Positions 41,477-50,040 of a DNA stretch of 64,000 bases are shown here, one piece after another. Source of the stretch: Hungatella_A sp034142505. Its GTDB lineage: Bacteria > Bacillota > Clostridia > Lachnospirales > Lachnospiraceae. The notes under the pieces were generated by a model that worked only from the letters and a program-made list of their open reading frames with translations, did no database searches and was not told the origin of the DNA. The translations under genes and the position numbers were made by a program. The stretch's first letter is position 1. Every line of letters begins with the position of its first letter. Location: positions 3,569 to 67,568 of the forward strand of contig JAWZDV010000087.1 in the NCBI GenBank assembly GCA_034142505.1, in the 5' to 3' direction.

Positions 41477-43033
41477 TCAGGCTGCCGGCATAACCATTAC
41501 CTGCATGCCGTCTGTCATACCGGCATTGGGATTGGTCACCAGCTGTGCATTCTCAAGCTCAGGACTTCCCTCGGCCGGAATGATCTCCACCTGGATGTCG
41601 CTCTCCACGCCAGTCTCCACTTTTACTAATTTAATGATGTTGTTTTCCACAATGGCTATGTAAGATCCGTCTTCCTTCGTGATGACGGAGGAAATCGGAA
41701 TCACTAACGTGTCCTTGGACTCATTTAACGTGATCTGCGCTCTGGCGGTGATGCCGGCAATCAGTTTGGAGTTGGCCTCGTCGATCTCAATTGTGGTCGG
41801 GATGACACGCTCGCTGGAGCCGCCGCCCTTTTCCTCACCGGTTGGCGAGATAGCCGCCACCGTTCCGCTCACGGTTTCCCCGTTTAATATGTCGGCGGAT
41901 ATGATGGCTTCCTGCCCGACGGAAATCTTGCCGATGGAATACTCGCTGACCGGAATCTTCATCTCCAGCACGTCTAAGTTCTCGATGATGAACATAGGCT
42001 TCTCGTCCTCGATCTTGTCGGCGAACCGGCCCACCTTGGCATTGACACGGGTCACCGTTCCCGCGATGGGGCTTTTGATCTCGGTGTTCTCCAACGAGGT
42101 CTTCTTTTTCTCCAGTTCAAACTCCGCGTTCTTAACCTGAAGAGAATAGGATTCGTTTGCCACCGGTTTTCCATCCTTTAATGTGAAGGTGCGAAGGGCT
42201 CTTGCCGCCTCGTCACGCTGTTTCTGGGCTGCTTCCAGTTCCAGCTGGGAAACGCTTCCGCCCTGGAATAACACGGTGGTCCGGTCTAAATTGGCCTGCG
42301 CGTCCTGGTGGTCCCTCACCGCTTTGGCGTAACCGTTCTCCGCGGCGATCTGCTGTTCGTTTAAGGTGCTTACCGCCAAATCATAGGAGTTCTGGGCGAT
42401 TTCCACCTCTTTTTGAATGTCGGTGGCATCGATGGTGGCAATCACCTGATCCTTCTCCACCTTGTCGCCCTCTTTCACCTTGATGTCCAGCACCTCCGCG
42501 TGTAAGTTGGATACCACGTCAACGCTGTCGGTTCCCGAGATGGGGCCGCTTAAGGAAAGATTCTCCACAATATCCTGACGGACAATGGGCGCTGTCATCA
42601 CCATAGCCTGCACCTGGCCGCCTCCGCCTGTCAGGGCTTTCAAGGCAATCAATACAACCAGGACCACGGCGGCCCCGCTGATGATCTTCCGGCGGAGGCT
42701 CCAGCCTTTGATTCTGGAAATGATGCCATGTCTGCCTTCCCCGGACGCCTCCCTTTTTTCTTTTTTATCGCGTTTGGCTTTTTTCTTTTTGCCTTTCTTG
42801 CCGGTGTTATCCACCTGCATCAAAGCTGCCAGTTCCGCCTCGAACGCTTCATCATCTTCTCTGCCATCCGCACCCTTTGCCGGCGCAGAATTTCCGGTGG
42901 CAGTTCTAGTGATTTTATCAGTCTCGGCCGCGATCGCTTTAGCCAGCTCATCAGCGGCAGCTTTGTCAGCATTGGCCGCATCACTGTCTTGATTTGGCAT
43001 GTTCTCATTCTTCATACTTCTATTTTCCTCCAT
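41477..43033 (-). CDS. HlyD/MacA-type membrane fusion protein with long N-terminal tail
   Basis: A 518-residue adaptor. After one membrane helix (IISGAAVVLVVLIALKAL, about residues 114-131) comes the lipoyl-like hybrid motif (SGPISGTDSVDVVSNLHAEVLDIKVKEGDKVEKDQVIATID), a coiled coil (VEIAQNSYDLAVSTLNEQQIAAENGYAKAVRDHQDAQANLDRTT), the second lipoyl half (ENTEIKSPIAGTVTRVNAKVGRF), and beta-barrel and membrane-proximal domains. The first about 110 residues are cytosolic, first alanine/acid-rich and then a lysine-rich run (KKGKKKKAKRDKKEKRE), unusual for MacA. It starts behind AAAGGGG and is the first gene of the efflux triplet. Confidence 0.9.
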   Translation of the reverse strand: MEENRSMKNENMPNQDSDAANADKAAADELAKAIAAETDKITRTATGNSAPAKGADGREDDEAFEAELAALMQVDNTGKKGKKKKAKRDKKEKREASGEGRHGIISRIKGWSLRRKIISGAAVVLVVLIALKALTGGGGQVQAMVMTAPIVRQDIVENLSLSGPISGTDSVDVVSNLHAEVLDIKVKEGDKVEKDQVIATIDATDIQKEVEIAQNSYDLAVSTLNEQQIAAENGYAKAVRDHQDAQANLDRTTVLFQGGSVSQLELEAAQKQRDEAARALRTFTLKDGKPVANESYSLQVKNAEFELEKKKTSLENTEIKSPIAGTVTRVNAKVGRFADKIEDEKPMFIIENLDVLEMKIPVSEYSIGKISVGQEAIISADILNGETVSGTVAAISPTGEEKGGGSSERVIPTTIEIDEANSKLIAGITARAQITLNESKDTLVIPISSVITKEDGSYIAIVENNIIKLVKVETGVESDIQVEIIPAEGSPELENAQLVTNPNAGMTDGMQVMVMPAA

Positions 43034-43112
43034 GATGTTCCCCTTTCACCGTTTCTCTATTACTATAACGAGAGAGATTTTACAATTACTTCAATAAATT
43101 TTATGTATCACC

Positions 43113-43131
43113 GTATTAATATATTTAATAC
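43113..43131. promoter_or_regulatory. 19-bp palindrome between marR and the efflux adaptor gene
   Basis: GTATTAA at 43113-43119 and TTAATAC at 43125-43131 form a perfect inverted repeat around TATAT, in an AT-rich 150-bp spacer upstream of the adaptor gene. MarR proteins bind such AT-rich palindromes, so this is a candidate operator for the efflux operon. Confidence 0.45.
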
Positions 43132-43183
43132 AGTATATCATACACATAGTTGCCTGAAAGATCAAGCATTTTTTGCTATTTTC

Positions 43184-43630
43184 TCAATGAAGTTTGGGGA
43201 GAATTCTTCCCAGGGTGCGGACGGCTTCATCCAGCTGGATTATTTCTTCCTCTGTCAGCTGGTCCTCCAGCGTCCGGATAAAGGCGGTATTTTTTACATA
43301 ATATTCATCCAGGTAGGTGATGGCGGACGGCGTCAGGCGGATACAGACGGATCTTCTGTCGTCCGCCTTGGCGATCCGCTCGATGAACCGGTGCTCCTCC
43401 AGCTTATCCACCAGCTTTGTCACCTGCTGTTTTGGAATCTTCAGCCGGCGGGCCAGCTCCGTCATGGTAACCGTCCCGCAGACCCGCAGCGTCTCCAGGC
43501 AGTAATATGTCTCCAGACTCATCTCGCGGCTCAATTTTTCCTTGAACGGACGCACCAGTTTGGAATGCCAGCCAGGCATCACCGCCAGCAGGTTTTTGAC
43601 AAATATTTCTGATATCCGGGTTTCTTCCAT
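43184..43630 (-). CDS. MarR-family transcriptional regulator
   Basis: A 148-residue winged-helix protein of normal MarR length. The DNA-binding part is SLETYYCLETLRVCGTVTMTELARRLKIPKQQVTKLVDKLEEHRFIERIAKADDRRSVCIRLTPSAITYL (about residues 38-108), with the D-x-R wing (DDRRSV). The start has AGAAGGAGAG upstream. It sits just upstream of the efflux triplet on the same strand and divergent from the FUSC-type exporter. It probably represses one or both until a phenolic or similar ligand binds. Confidence 0.92.
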   Translation of the reverse strand: MEETRISEIFVKNLLAVMPGWHSKLVRPFKEKLSREMSLETYYCLETLRVCGTVTMTELARRLKIPKQQVTKLVDKLEEHRFIERIAKADDRRSVCIRLTPSAITYLDEYYVKNTAFIRTLEDQLTEEEIIQLDEAVRTLGRILPKLH

Positions 43631-43713
43631 CTCTCTCTCCTTCTTGACAACCGTGTGGAAACATGATATTCTTTTAAATTAGTAATCAAAGTATGACTAT
43701 CATCCATCTATGA

Positions 43714-43730
43714 ATAATCGCTTCGATTAT
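43714..43730. promoter_or_regulatory. 17-bp palindrome in the marR/FUSC divergent region
   Basis: ATAATCG (43714-43720) and CGATTAT (43724-43730) are perfect inverted arms around CTT, in the 165-bp divergent spacer. It is well placed for a MarR dimer to control both promoters. It differs in sequence from the palindrome at 43113, so the two may bind different factors. Confidence 0.45.
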
Positions 43731-43795
43731 ATACTGTTTTTTCTATTAAATCAACAAAATCAATGCCATCCATACGATGGAAGACACCAAAGGAG

Positions 43796-45526
43796 ATGCT
43801 GAATTTGAACAATTGCATGTTAACAACGATGATGGGAACGGTGAAAGAAAAATTTCGTTTCAGTACGTTAAATTTTCTTTTTATTATTGCTTATGTAAAT
43901 CTGTTTCAGTGGATATTCGGTCCGGAGAATTCCATTGTGGGAGTGATCTTTACGATTATGATGTCGGCTTCCATGGTCCGGGATCTGACGGCCGCTCCGG
44001 TACGTCATCTGGTCTGCCAGTCCGGAGTGTTAATCTGGCTGGTACTGGCGGCTTACTGGGTCCAGGTGCTGGCGGCGCCGTGGTCGCTGTTTATCAACTT
44101 TATCACCATCCTGATGATTTTGTATGCTTATACATATGAATACTCCAGCCATCTTTATTTTCCATATCTGCTGTCCTACCTGTTTTTAATTTTTATTTCC
44201 CCGGTAAGCGCGGGGCAGCTGCCGCTGCGGATATGCGGTATGGCGGCCGGGGCCCTTTCCATCATTCTCTACCAGTTCATCATGGGACGAAAGCGGGTGG
44301 TGGAAACAGCCAGGGATGTGCTGGTGGAAATGATTGACGATATCCAGGAGATGATAGCATACCGGCTGGGTGAACAGGAACACGGTCCCCAGCTTTCCGG
44401 GGCCCGGAACAGACTCATCAGGCTGAGCCAGACGGTATATGACAGGCGGAAGAGAGTGCTTTGTATCTCGGAGGCCAGCTTCTCCATGATCAGCGTCGGG
44501 CGCGGACTGGAGCAGCTTTTTCTTCTCGTCCATGAACTGCCGGATTCTCTCTCCGATTCGGAGAAAAATGCTCTGATGAATGCCAGAGAGCAGCTGGAAG
44601 CTTTCCGTGGGTTTCTCCGGCAGAAAACCGCAGAGATTTCCGATATAAAGGTACCGGAAGAGTCCCCATTTTACAAAACATTTCTCTATATTCAGGACCG
44701 GCTGGCGCATATGACGGACCCGCAGTTACGGGTTCATTACCAAAAGACCGGACTGTCTTTGAAAATACGGCTCCAGACCGCCCTTGATCTAAGTCCGGTA
44801 CGCGCCGTCTATGCCCTGCGGACCGCACTGCTTCTCTCCGCTGCCACGCTGCTGGTACAGACCATGGGACTTCCCCATGGAAAATGGCTGCTGTTCACAC
44901 TGGCCTCTGTCTCCCTGCCTTACGCGGACGACGTGCCGCAGAAAATGAAGAAGCGGTTTCTGGCCACGGTGATTGGCGGGCTGGCTTCCGTTGTCATCTA
45001 CGGACTGATTCCATCACCGGCTGGCCGGACGGCGGCGATGATGCTCTCCGGCTATCTCTCCTTCTACTTTTCCGATTATCTGGAGACCTTTGCCTGTTCC
45101 ACCGTCGGAGCCCTTGGCGGCGCCGTCTTTATGAGCAGCTTTGGACTTCAGGCGGTGGGCCATGTGGCGCTGATCCGGCTTTTATATATTATGGCCGGCA
45201 TTGCCATCGGTTATGTGGTAAACTGCCTGATCTGGCCCTTCAGCCGAAAGAAGGCCACCAGACAGCTTTGGGAGAAATACCAGTCGGTGTCGGAATTACT
45301 GTCCAATATCTGCCATGGCAGTATTGTGGATTCCCAGCTGTATTACCATCTGGTGATTCTGGCTCATCTGCTGGAGGAGAAATTGACCCAGAATGCGGCT
45401 TTAGAACAGTGGGAGTCCTTTCCCATAATGCTGGGAAAGCATCAGGAGCTGATCCGCCAGGCACACCGCACCTTTATCGCCAGCCGGGCTGACGCGCCAG
45501 CCTTCGATGGGGGACATCTTTCCTGA
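43796..45526 (+). CDS. FUSC-type aromatic acid/fusaric acid exporter-like membrane protein
   Basis: A protein of about 576 residues with two blocks of membrane helices (FSTLNFLFIIAYVNLFQWIFG to LFLIFISPVSAG, and AVYALRTALLLSAATLLVQTM to MAGIAIGYVVNCLIWPFSRKKATRQLWEKY), separated and followed by cytoplasmic helical regions. This is the two-halved FUSC layout seen in YccS/AaeB relatives. The start is uncertain: the ATG at 43796 touches AAAGGAG, a TTG at 43805 has ideal 9-base spacing, and the frame opens at 43763. It is divergent from MarR, which fits efflux of aromatic acids controlled by a phenolic-sensing repressor. Confidence 0.78.
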   Translation: MLNLNNCMLTTMMGTVKEKFRFSTLNFLFIIAYVNLFQWIFGPENSIVGVIFTIMMSASMVRDLTAAPVRHLVCQSGVLIWLVLAAYWVQVLAAPWSLFINFITILMILYAYTYEYSSHLYFPYLLSYLFLIFISPVSAGQLPLRICGMAAGALSIILYQFIMGRKRVVETARDVLVEMIDDIQEMIAYRLGEQEHGPQLSGARNRLIRLSQTVYDRRKRVLCISEASFSMISVGRGLEQLFLLVHELPDSLSDSEKNALMNAREQLEAFRGFLRQKTAEISDIKVPEESPFYKTFLYIQDRLAHMTDPQLRVHYQKTGLSLKIRLQTALDLSPVRAVYALRTALLLSAATLLVQTMGLPHGKWLLFTLASVSLPYADDVPQKMKKRFLATVIGGLASVVIYGLIPSPAGRTAAMMLSGYLSFYFSDYLETFACSTVGALGGAVFMSSFGLQAVGHVALIRLLYIMAGIAIGYVVNCLIWPFSRKKATRQLWEKYQSVSELLSNICHGSIVDSQLYYHLVILAHLLEEKLTQNAALEQWESFPIMLGKHQELIRQAHRTFIASRADAPAFDGGHLS

Positions 45527-45533
45527 ATAACGA

Positions 45534-45573
45534 AAGGTACCTGTAAGAGATTTTTCTCCTTTGCAGGTACCTT
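45534..45573 (+). terminator. Terminator after the FUSC gene
   Basis: AAGGTACCTG and CAGGTACCTT form a perfect 10-bp stem with a 20-base loop, followed by six T. It begins 8 bp after the stop codon and also separates the convergent ABC importer genes. Confidence 0.85.
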
Positions 45574-45587
45574 TTTTGATTGGCTGG

Positions 45588-46325
45588 TCAGACATCCCAT
45601 TCCAGAAGTTTGCTTAAAAATTTGCCCAGTTCTTCTGTCCTGGGCTCTGTGAACAGCCGGGCGGAACCGCCGTATTCCAGGAGTTCACCGTTGCACAGGA
45701 AGGCCACCTTCTCGCAGGCATGGCGGGCGAAGCCCATCTCATGGGTTACGATGATAAAATCCATGCCCTCCTCCTTCAGTTCATTGACCGTGTCAAGCAC
45801 TTCGGTGGTATACTCCGGGTCCAAGGCGCTGGTGGGCTCGTCAAGCAGCAGGAACTCCGGCCTGGCCGCAATGGCTCTGGCAATGGAGACACGCTGCTGC
45901 TGGCCGCCGGACAGGGCTGACGGGCGTTTCCCCGCGTCCTTAAGCAGGCCGAACCTGCGAAGCAGCTCCTCCGCCCTGGCTTTTGCCTCCTCCTTGGAAT
46001 AGCCATGGACCTGGATCAGAGGCACGGTGATATTCTCCATGGCCGTCATATGGCGGAACAGGCCGTTCTGCTGGAAGACAAAGCCGATTCTCCTGCGGTA
46101 TTTTAACAGTTCCTCCTCGCCGGAGGGGAGGGGGATTCCGTTGATGGACAAGGTGCCGGAGGACGGTTCGATGAGGCCGCCCAAGACCCTGAGCAGGGTG
46201 GATTTACCGCCGCCGGAGGGACCGATGATGGCGAGGGCCTGGAACTCATCGCTGTAATCCAGGTTATTTAATATCACATTTCCGCTGTCAAATCGTTTGG
46301 ACAGGCCGTGTAACTCAATTTTCAT
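45588..46325 (-). CDS. Polar amino acid ABC transporter, ATP-binding protein
   Basis: A 245-residue ATPase of the amino-acid (GlnQ/HisP) type. Walker A is IIGPSGGGKSTLLRVLGGLIEPSSG, with FVFQQNGLFRHMTAMENITVPLIQVHG, signature ALSGGQQQRVSIARAI and Walker B FLLLDEPTSALDPEYTTEVLDTV then FIIVTHEMGFARHACEKVAFLCNGELLEYG. It overlaps the permease by 11 bp and has GGAGATT before its ATG. It energises uptake by the adjacent permease and lipoprotein. The exact amino acid is not deducible. Confidence 0.95.
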   Translation of the reverse strand: MKIELHGLSKRFDSGNVILNNLDYSDEFQALAIIGPSGGGKSTLLRVLGGLIEPSSGTLSINGIPLPSGEEELLKYRRRIGFVFQQNGLFRHMTAMENITVPLIQVHGYSKEEAKARAEELLRRFGLLKDAGKRPSALSGGQQQRVSIARAIAARPEFLLLDEPTSALDPEYTTEVLDTVNELKEEGMDFIIVTHEMGFARHACEKVAFLCNGELLEYGGSARLFTEPRTEELGKFLSKLLEWDV

Positions 46326-47124
46326 ATTGAAATCTCCGTTCCAGTTTTCTGCTGATAAAGGATATGGGCAGGGTCAGGCAAAGATACAGAAGGCCCAGCA
46401 CCAGATAACACTCAAACAGCTTGAAGTTGGTCGCGCTGATCTCCCGCATGGTCTGAGTCAGCTCGATGACGGCGATCATGGACAGCAGGGAGGAATCCTT
46501 GATAATGGACGCAAACTGCCCCGTGAGTGCCGGAAGCGTCCTGGCAATCAGCTGGGGAAGGAGGACAAACCGGATGGTCTGTCTGCCGGTAAATCCCACC
46601 GCCTTGGCTGCCTCCAGCTGGGAATCCTCGATGGAAAGCAGGCTTCCCCGGATGATCTCCGCAATGTAAGCGCCCTCGAAAATGGACAGAATCAGCACTC
46701 CCGCCACAAAGCGGTTCTGAATCCCCCAGGCCGTGCCGATAATATAGAAAAACAGATAAATCTGCATGATTAGGGGCGTGCCGCGGATAAATTTCACATA
46801 GATGCCGCATAAATATCTGATACACAATATCCCGGATTCCTGCCCGGCCGCGCTGGCAATTCCGATTGCCAGGCTGAGCAGCAGGCTCACAAGGCTCAGC
46901 AGCACCGTCAGCACAAAGCCGTCCACAAGCCTGACTCTGAAATCCAGCACAAATGAAAAATCAAAGGTCACATGAATCGCCTTCAGTGAAATCCCGAACA
47001 CCACCGCCAGCAAAAGGCAGACAATCAGAAGATTGAGTGCGGCCGCCGCCGGGGAAGTTCTCTCCTGTTTCTTAGAGACAAACAGTCCTTTTAACTTCAT
47101 AAACCAGTTCCTTTTCTTTGGCAT
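46315..47124 (-). CDS. Polar amino acid ABC transporter, permease
   Basis: A 269-residue membrane protein with the His/Glu/Gln/Arg/opine permease layout: an N-terminal helix (ALNLLIVCLLLAVVFGISLKAI), VDGFVLTVLLSLVSLLLSLAIGIASAAG, the loop YVKFIRGTPLIMQIYLFFYIIG, and the EAA-type motif SQLEAAKAVGFTGRQTIRFVLLPQLIARTLPALTGQFASIIKDSSLLSMIAVIELTQTM. The first about 25 residues are basic. It follows the binding protein by one base pair and overlaps the ATPase. Confidence 0.94.
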   Translation of the reverse strand: MPKKRNWFMKLKGLFVSKKQERTSPAAAALNLLIVCLLLAVVFGISLKAIHVTFDFSFVLDFRVRLVDGFVLTVLLSLVSLLLSLAIGIASAAGQESGILCIRYLCGIYVKFIRGTPLIMQIYLFFYIIGTAWGIQNRFVAGVLILSIFEGAYIAEIIRGSLLSIEDSQLEAAKAVGFTGRQTIRFVLLPQLIARTLPALTGQFASIIKDSSLLSMIAVIELTQTMREISATNFKLFECYLVLGLLYLCLTLPISFISRKLERRFQYEN

Positions 47125-47125
47125 A

Positions 47126-47950
47126 TCAGTTTTCTCTCAAATCGAAAAACCAGCGGAAACCCAGCTCACCAAATGCCTCTTTCTCTTTTGATAAATACTT
47201 CTCCGTCAGTTCGTCAAAGCCGCCGTTCGCCGTGTATTCCCCGATAAATGCATTCAACTGGTCCAACAGCTCGGTGTTCCCCTTCTGCACCGCGATTCCC
47301 CACTTGTCCACATCCTGGAACGGGATAAACACGGCGGCCGTGGTGTCGGTATTCTCCTGCCAGTTACGGTAAATGGTCAGCTGGTCGTAGATAAACCCGT
47401 CGGCCTTCCCCTGGGCCACCTCCGTCACGCAGGCGCTCTCATCCGCAAGGGCGATGATCTTGGCATTGGTCAACTGGTTATTGGCATAAATATATCCGGT
47501 GGAACCGGTCTTCACCGCCACCGTCTTCCCTGCCTGGTTCAAGTCTTCCACTGCGGTGATCCCGGAATCCTTGTTCGTCAGAACCGCCAGCATCGCATTG
47601 GCATAAGGGTCGGAAAAGTCCACCGTCTTCCCTCTCTCCTCCGTAATCGTCATGGAAGACATCACCATATCCGCCTTTCCCGTCTGAAGGGAAGGAATCA
47701 GCCCATCCCAGGACGTGTTCTCAATCCGCACCTCACGCCCGATCGACTCTCCAAAAGCCTTCATAAAGTCCACACTCACGCCGGTCGGATTCCCCTGGGC
47801 GTCCTTCGTCTCAAAGGGAGGATACGTCAGTTCCATGGCAACCACCAGCGGCTCACTCTCTCCCTTGGCCCCGCCTTTCCCCGCGCAGCCCGAAACCACA
47901 GCCGATGCCGCCAGCACAGCCGCCAGCAATACTTGTATTGATTTTTTCAT
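47126..47950 (-). CDS. Amino acid ABC transporter, substrate-binding lipoprotein
   Basis: A 274-residue lipoprotein. The start at 47948-47950 (MKKSIQVLLAAVLAASA) has ATAGGAG upstream; the longer frame does not. A signal sequence ends in the lipobox VVSGCAG, so Cys20 or so is lipidated. The family-3 solute-binding fold follows (VAMELTYPPFETKDAQGNPTGVSVDFMKAFGESIGREV, SLQTGKADMVMSSMTITEERGKTVDFSDPY). No specific ligand can be assigned. It is the first gene of the three-gene importer. Confidence 0.93.
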   Translation of the reverse strand: MKKSIQVLLAAVLAASAVVSGCAGKGGAKGESEPLVVAMELTYPPFETKDAQGNPTGVSVDFMKAFGESIGREVRIENTSWDGLIPSLQTGKADMVMSSMTITEERGKTVDFSDPYANAMLAVLTNKDSGITAVEDLNQAGKTVAVKTGSTGYIYANNQLTNAKIIALADESACVTEVAQGKADGFIYDQLTIYRNWQENTDTTAAVFIPFQDVDKWGIAVQKGNTELLDQLNAFIGEYTANGGFDELTEKYLSKEKEAFGELGFRWFFDLREN

Positions 47951-48091
47951 AAATTCTCCTATCCGTGCAAAATCACCCGCACAAGTTCCTATTTCATCCC
48001 ACCATTCTCCCGGCAGCCGCCGGTTCGAATGTATGTTCTGTTTCATTGTACTCCATATCGGCTCATTCCGCAAGGGATTTCTTTACAAAAA

Positions 48092-48135
48092 AACAGCATC
48101 GACTGCATCTCATATCATTTGCTGTCAATGCTGTT
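48092..48135 (-). terminator. Terminator after the DUF362 gene
   Basis: On the minus strand AACAGCATTGACAGCA pairs with TGCAGTCGATGCTGTT (13 of 16 pairs) and is followed by seven T. It lies about 10 bp after the DUF362 gene stop and separates it from the amino-acid importer. Confidence 0.8.
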
Positions 48136-48145
48136 TGATTGGTAT

Positions 48146-49009
48146 TTAAAGTTCTATCAGCTGGTACGTCCGGCTTCCTGCGCCGATTTCATCCGCGGTC
48201 TCCACCGTGTGAACACCGTTTCTGGATTCGATGCGCTCGATTAAGTCCTGCTTTCCGGCATCGTCGGAGCGGTATACCAGATCAAGACAGGCCTGGTCCA
48301 GGGCTACCGGGTCCAGGGACGCCAGGATGCCGATGTCTCCGATTTTCGGATCTTCGGCGACGGCACAGCAGTCGCAGTCCACGGACATATTGCACATGAT
48401 ATTGAGAAAGGCCATGTTGCCCTTAAAGTATTCCACCACCGTCTTAGCCGCATCCGCCATGGACTCTAAAAAGGCATTCTGCTTCGTACTCCACATGGCT
48501 TCCGGGTTTCCGGCGCCGTGGATGCAGGCTTTTCCGTGAGAGGAGGCAATTCCGATGGAGATATTTTTCAGTGCTCCGCCGAAGCCCCCCATGGGATGCC
48601 CTTTGAAATGGGACAGAACCAGCATCGATTCATAATTCTTCATATGGCTGCCGACAAAGTTCCTGTCAATCCGCTTCCCGCCGGCCACCGGCAGTTCCAA
48701 GTCTCCCTCTTCATCCAGGATATCCACCTCGCTGATCTTTGTCCAGCCGTGAAGCTTCATGGTGTCCCAATGCTTTTTGCTGGTGTTACGCTCCCCGTCA
48801 TAAGCGGTATTGCACTCCACCACCGTCCCGTCCACATAGTCAATCATGGGCTTCAAAAAATCCGGACGGATAAAATTCTGATTTCCCACCTCTCCCGAGT
48901 GTACCTTCACCGCCACCTTCCCAGGCAGCTTCACCCCCAGAGTTTCATACAGCTTAATCACTGCTTCCGGAGTGATTTCCTTTGTAAAATAGACCTTTGA
49001 ACCTTCCAT
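48146..49009 (-). CDS. DUF362 domain protein
   Basis: A 287-residue protein from MEGSKVYFTKEI, start 49007-49009, with AAAGGAG 10 bases upstream. It shows the DUF362 pattern: VAVKVHSGEVGNQNFIRPDFLKPMIDYV, ECNTAYDGERNTSKKHWDTMKLHGW, MLVLSHFKGHPMGGFGGALKNISIGIASSHGKACIHG. Near the C terminus a cysteine cluster is seen (NIMCNMSVDCDCCAVAED) followed by DIGILASLDPVALDQACLDLV. The cysteines suggest a metal or Fe-S site, in keeping with ferredoxin-linked relatives. The function is unknown. It stands alone between the importer and the AEC transporter. Confidence 0.85.
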   Translation of the reverse strand: MEGSKVYFTKEITPEAVIKLYETLGVKLPGKVAVKVHSGEVGNQNFIRPDFLKPMIDYVDGTVVECNTAYDGERNTSKKHWDTMKLHGWTKISEVDILDEEGDLELPVAGGKRIDRNFVGSHMKNYESMLVLSHFKGHPMGGFGGALKNISIGIASSHGKACIHGAGNPEAMWSTKQNAFLESMADAAKTVVEYFKGNMAFLNIMCNMSVDCDCCAVAEDPKIGDIGILASLDPVALDQACLDLVYRSDDAGKQDLIERIESRNGVHTVETADEIGAGSRTYQLIEL

Positions 49010-49110
49010 CTGTGTCATTCTCCTTTATCTGATTTCATACCTTTTCTATACTCTATCATTGGAGTGGACTCCAGACGCAAGCTTTTTTTTTTACTTTTAT
49101 AAATAAATTT

Positions 49111-50037
49111 TTATGGCCACAGCCATGCGATCCCCAGCAGAACCACCGGTACCGTCACCACCATCAGCACCATGCTGAGCACCACCGTCGCGGCGGCAAA
49201 CTGTTTTTCGCAGCCATAGCGCTCTGCCAGAATCACATTTAAGGAGCCGCAGGGAAGGGCGGTCATCAGGACCATGACGCGGGCCAGGGAAGCTTCTGTG
49301 CCCGCAGCTTTTAACAAAAGGGCCAGAACGGCCGGGAATGCCAGCAGGCGCAGGCCGGAAACAAAATAGGATAAGGCATCGCTAAACAGGGCACGGCCTT
49401 TCATACCGGCCATATCGCAGCCGATGATCATCATGGACAGCGGCACCGTCATACTGCCGACGGCGTCAAAGCTCTCCGTCACGATGGCCGGGAAACGCAA
49501 AGGCGAGAGAAAGATGGCTATGGCAGCCAGAGAAGTGGCGGTCATGGGATCGAGAAGCATTTCCTTCCAGTCCACCTCCTTCTTTCCTGACAGCAGCGCC
49601 GTTCCGGCGGTAAACAAAAAGATCTGGTACGCCAGATTGTAGATGACCGCATACAGCGTCCCCTCTTTTCCATACAGTTCCGCCACCACAGGAAACCCGA
49701 TAAATCCCACATTGGCAAACACCGCCATAGTGGCGGCGATCCCCCTCCTGCTCCGTTCTGTTTTCAACCGGCCAAACAGCCATACCGTCAGAACCAGCGC
49801 GGCGGCATAGTAGCCGCAGGCTATGGCTCCCGACCGGAACAGACCTCCCGCCATACCGGGGGAAAAGACGCTGTCCGAGGAAGTTAAAATACTGAGCGGA
49901 AGAATCACCGTGAGCAGAAGGTTTGACAGCCCTTTTTGCAGTTCCCCGGTGATGATCTCCCGCCTGCGCAGAAAAAATCCCAGAGCTGCCATAAATACAA
50001 TTTTAAATAACAGCTGACCCAGCACCGAAAGCGACAT
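49111..50037 (-). CDS. AEC-family transporter (auxin efflux carrier type)
   Basis: A 308-residue protein with about ten hydrophobic segments typical of AEC carriers: LLFKIVFMAALGFFLRRREIITGELQKGLSNLLLTVILPLSIL at the start, GIAATMAVFANVGFIGFPVVAELYGKEG, MTVPLSMMIIGCDMAG in the middle and ALPCGSLNVILAERYGCEKQFAAATVVLSMVLMVVTVPVVLL at the end. Such proteins export or import small organic acids. Its gene starts 3 bp after the 2-hydroxyacid dehydrogenase, so it may move the acid that enzyme makes or uses. The ribosome-binding site is weak. Confidence 0.9.
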   Translation of the reverse strand: MSLSVLGQLLFKIVFMAALGFFLRRREIITGELQKGLSNLLLTVILPLSILTSSDSVFSPGMAGGLFRSGAIACGYYAAALVLTVWLFGRLKTERSRRGIAATMAVFANVGFIGFPVVAELYGKEGTLYAVIYNLAYQIFLFTAGTALLSGKKEVDWKEMLLDPMTATSLAAIAIFLSPLRFPAIVTESFDAVGSMTVPLSMMIIGCDMAGMKGRALFSDALSYFVSGLRLLAFPAVLALLLKAAGTEASLARVMVLMTALPCGSLNVILAERYGCEKQFAAATVVLSMVLMVVTVPVVLLGIAWLWP

Positions 50038-50040
50038 ATA

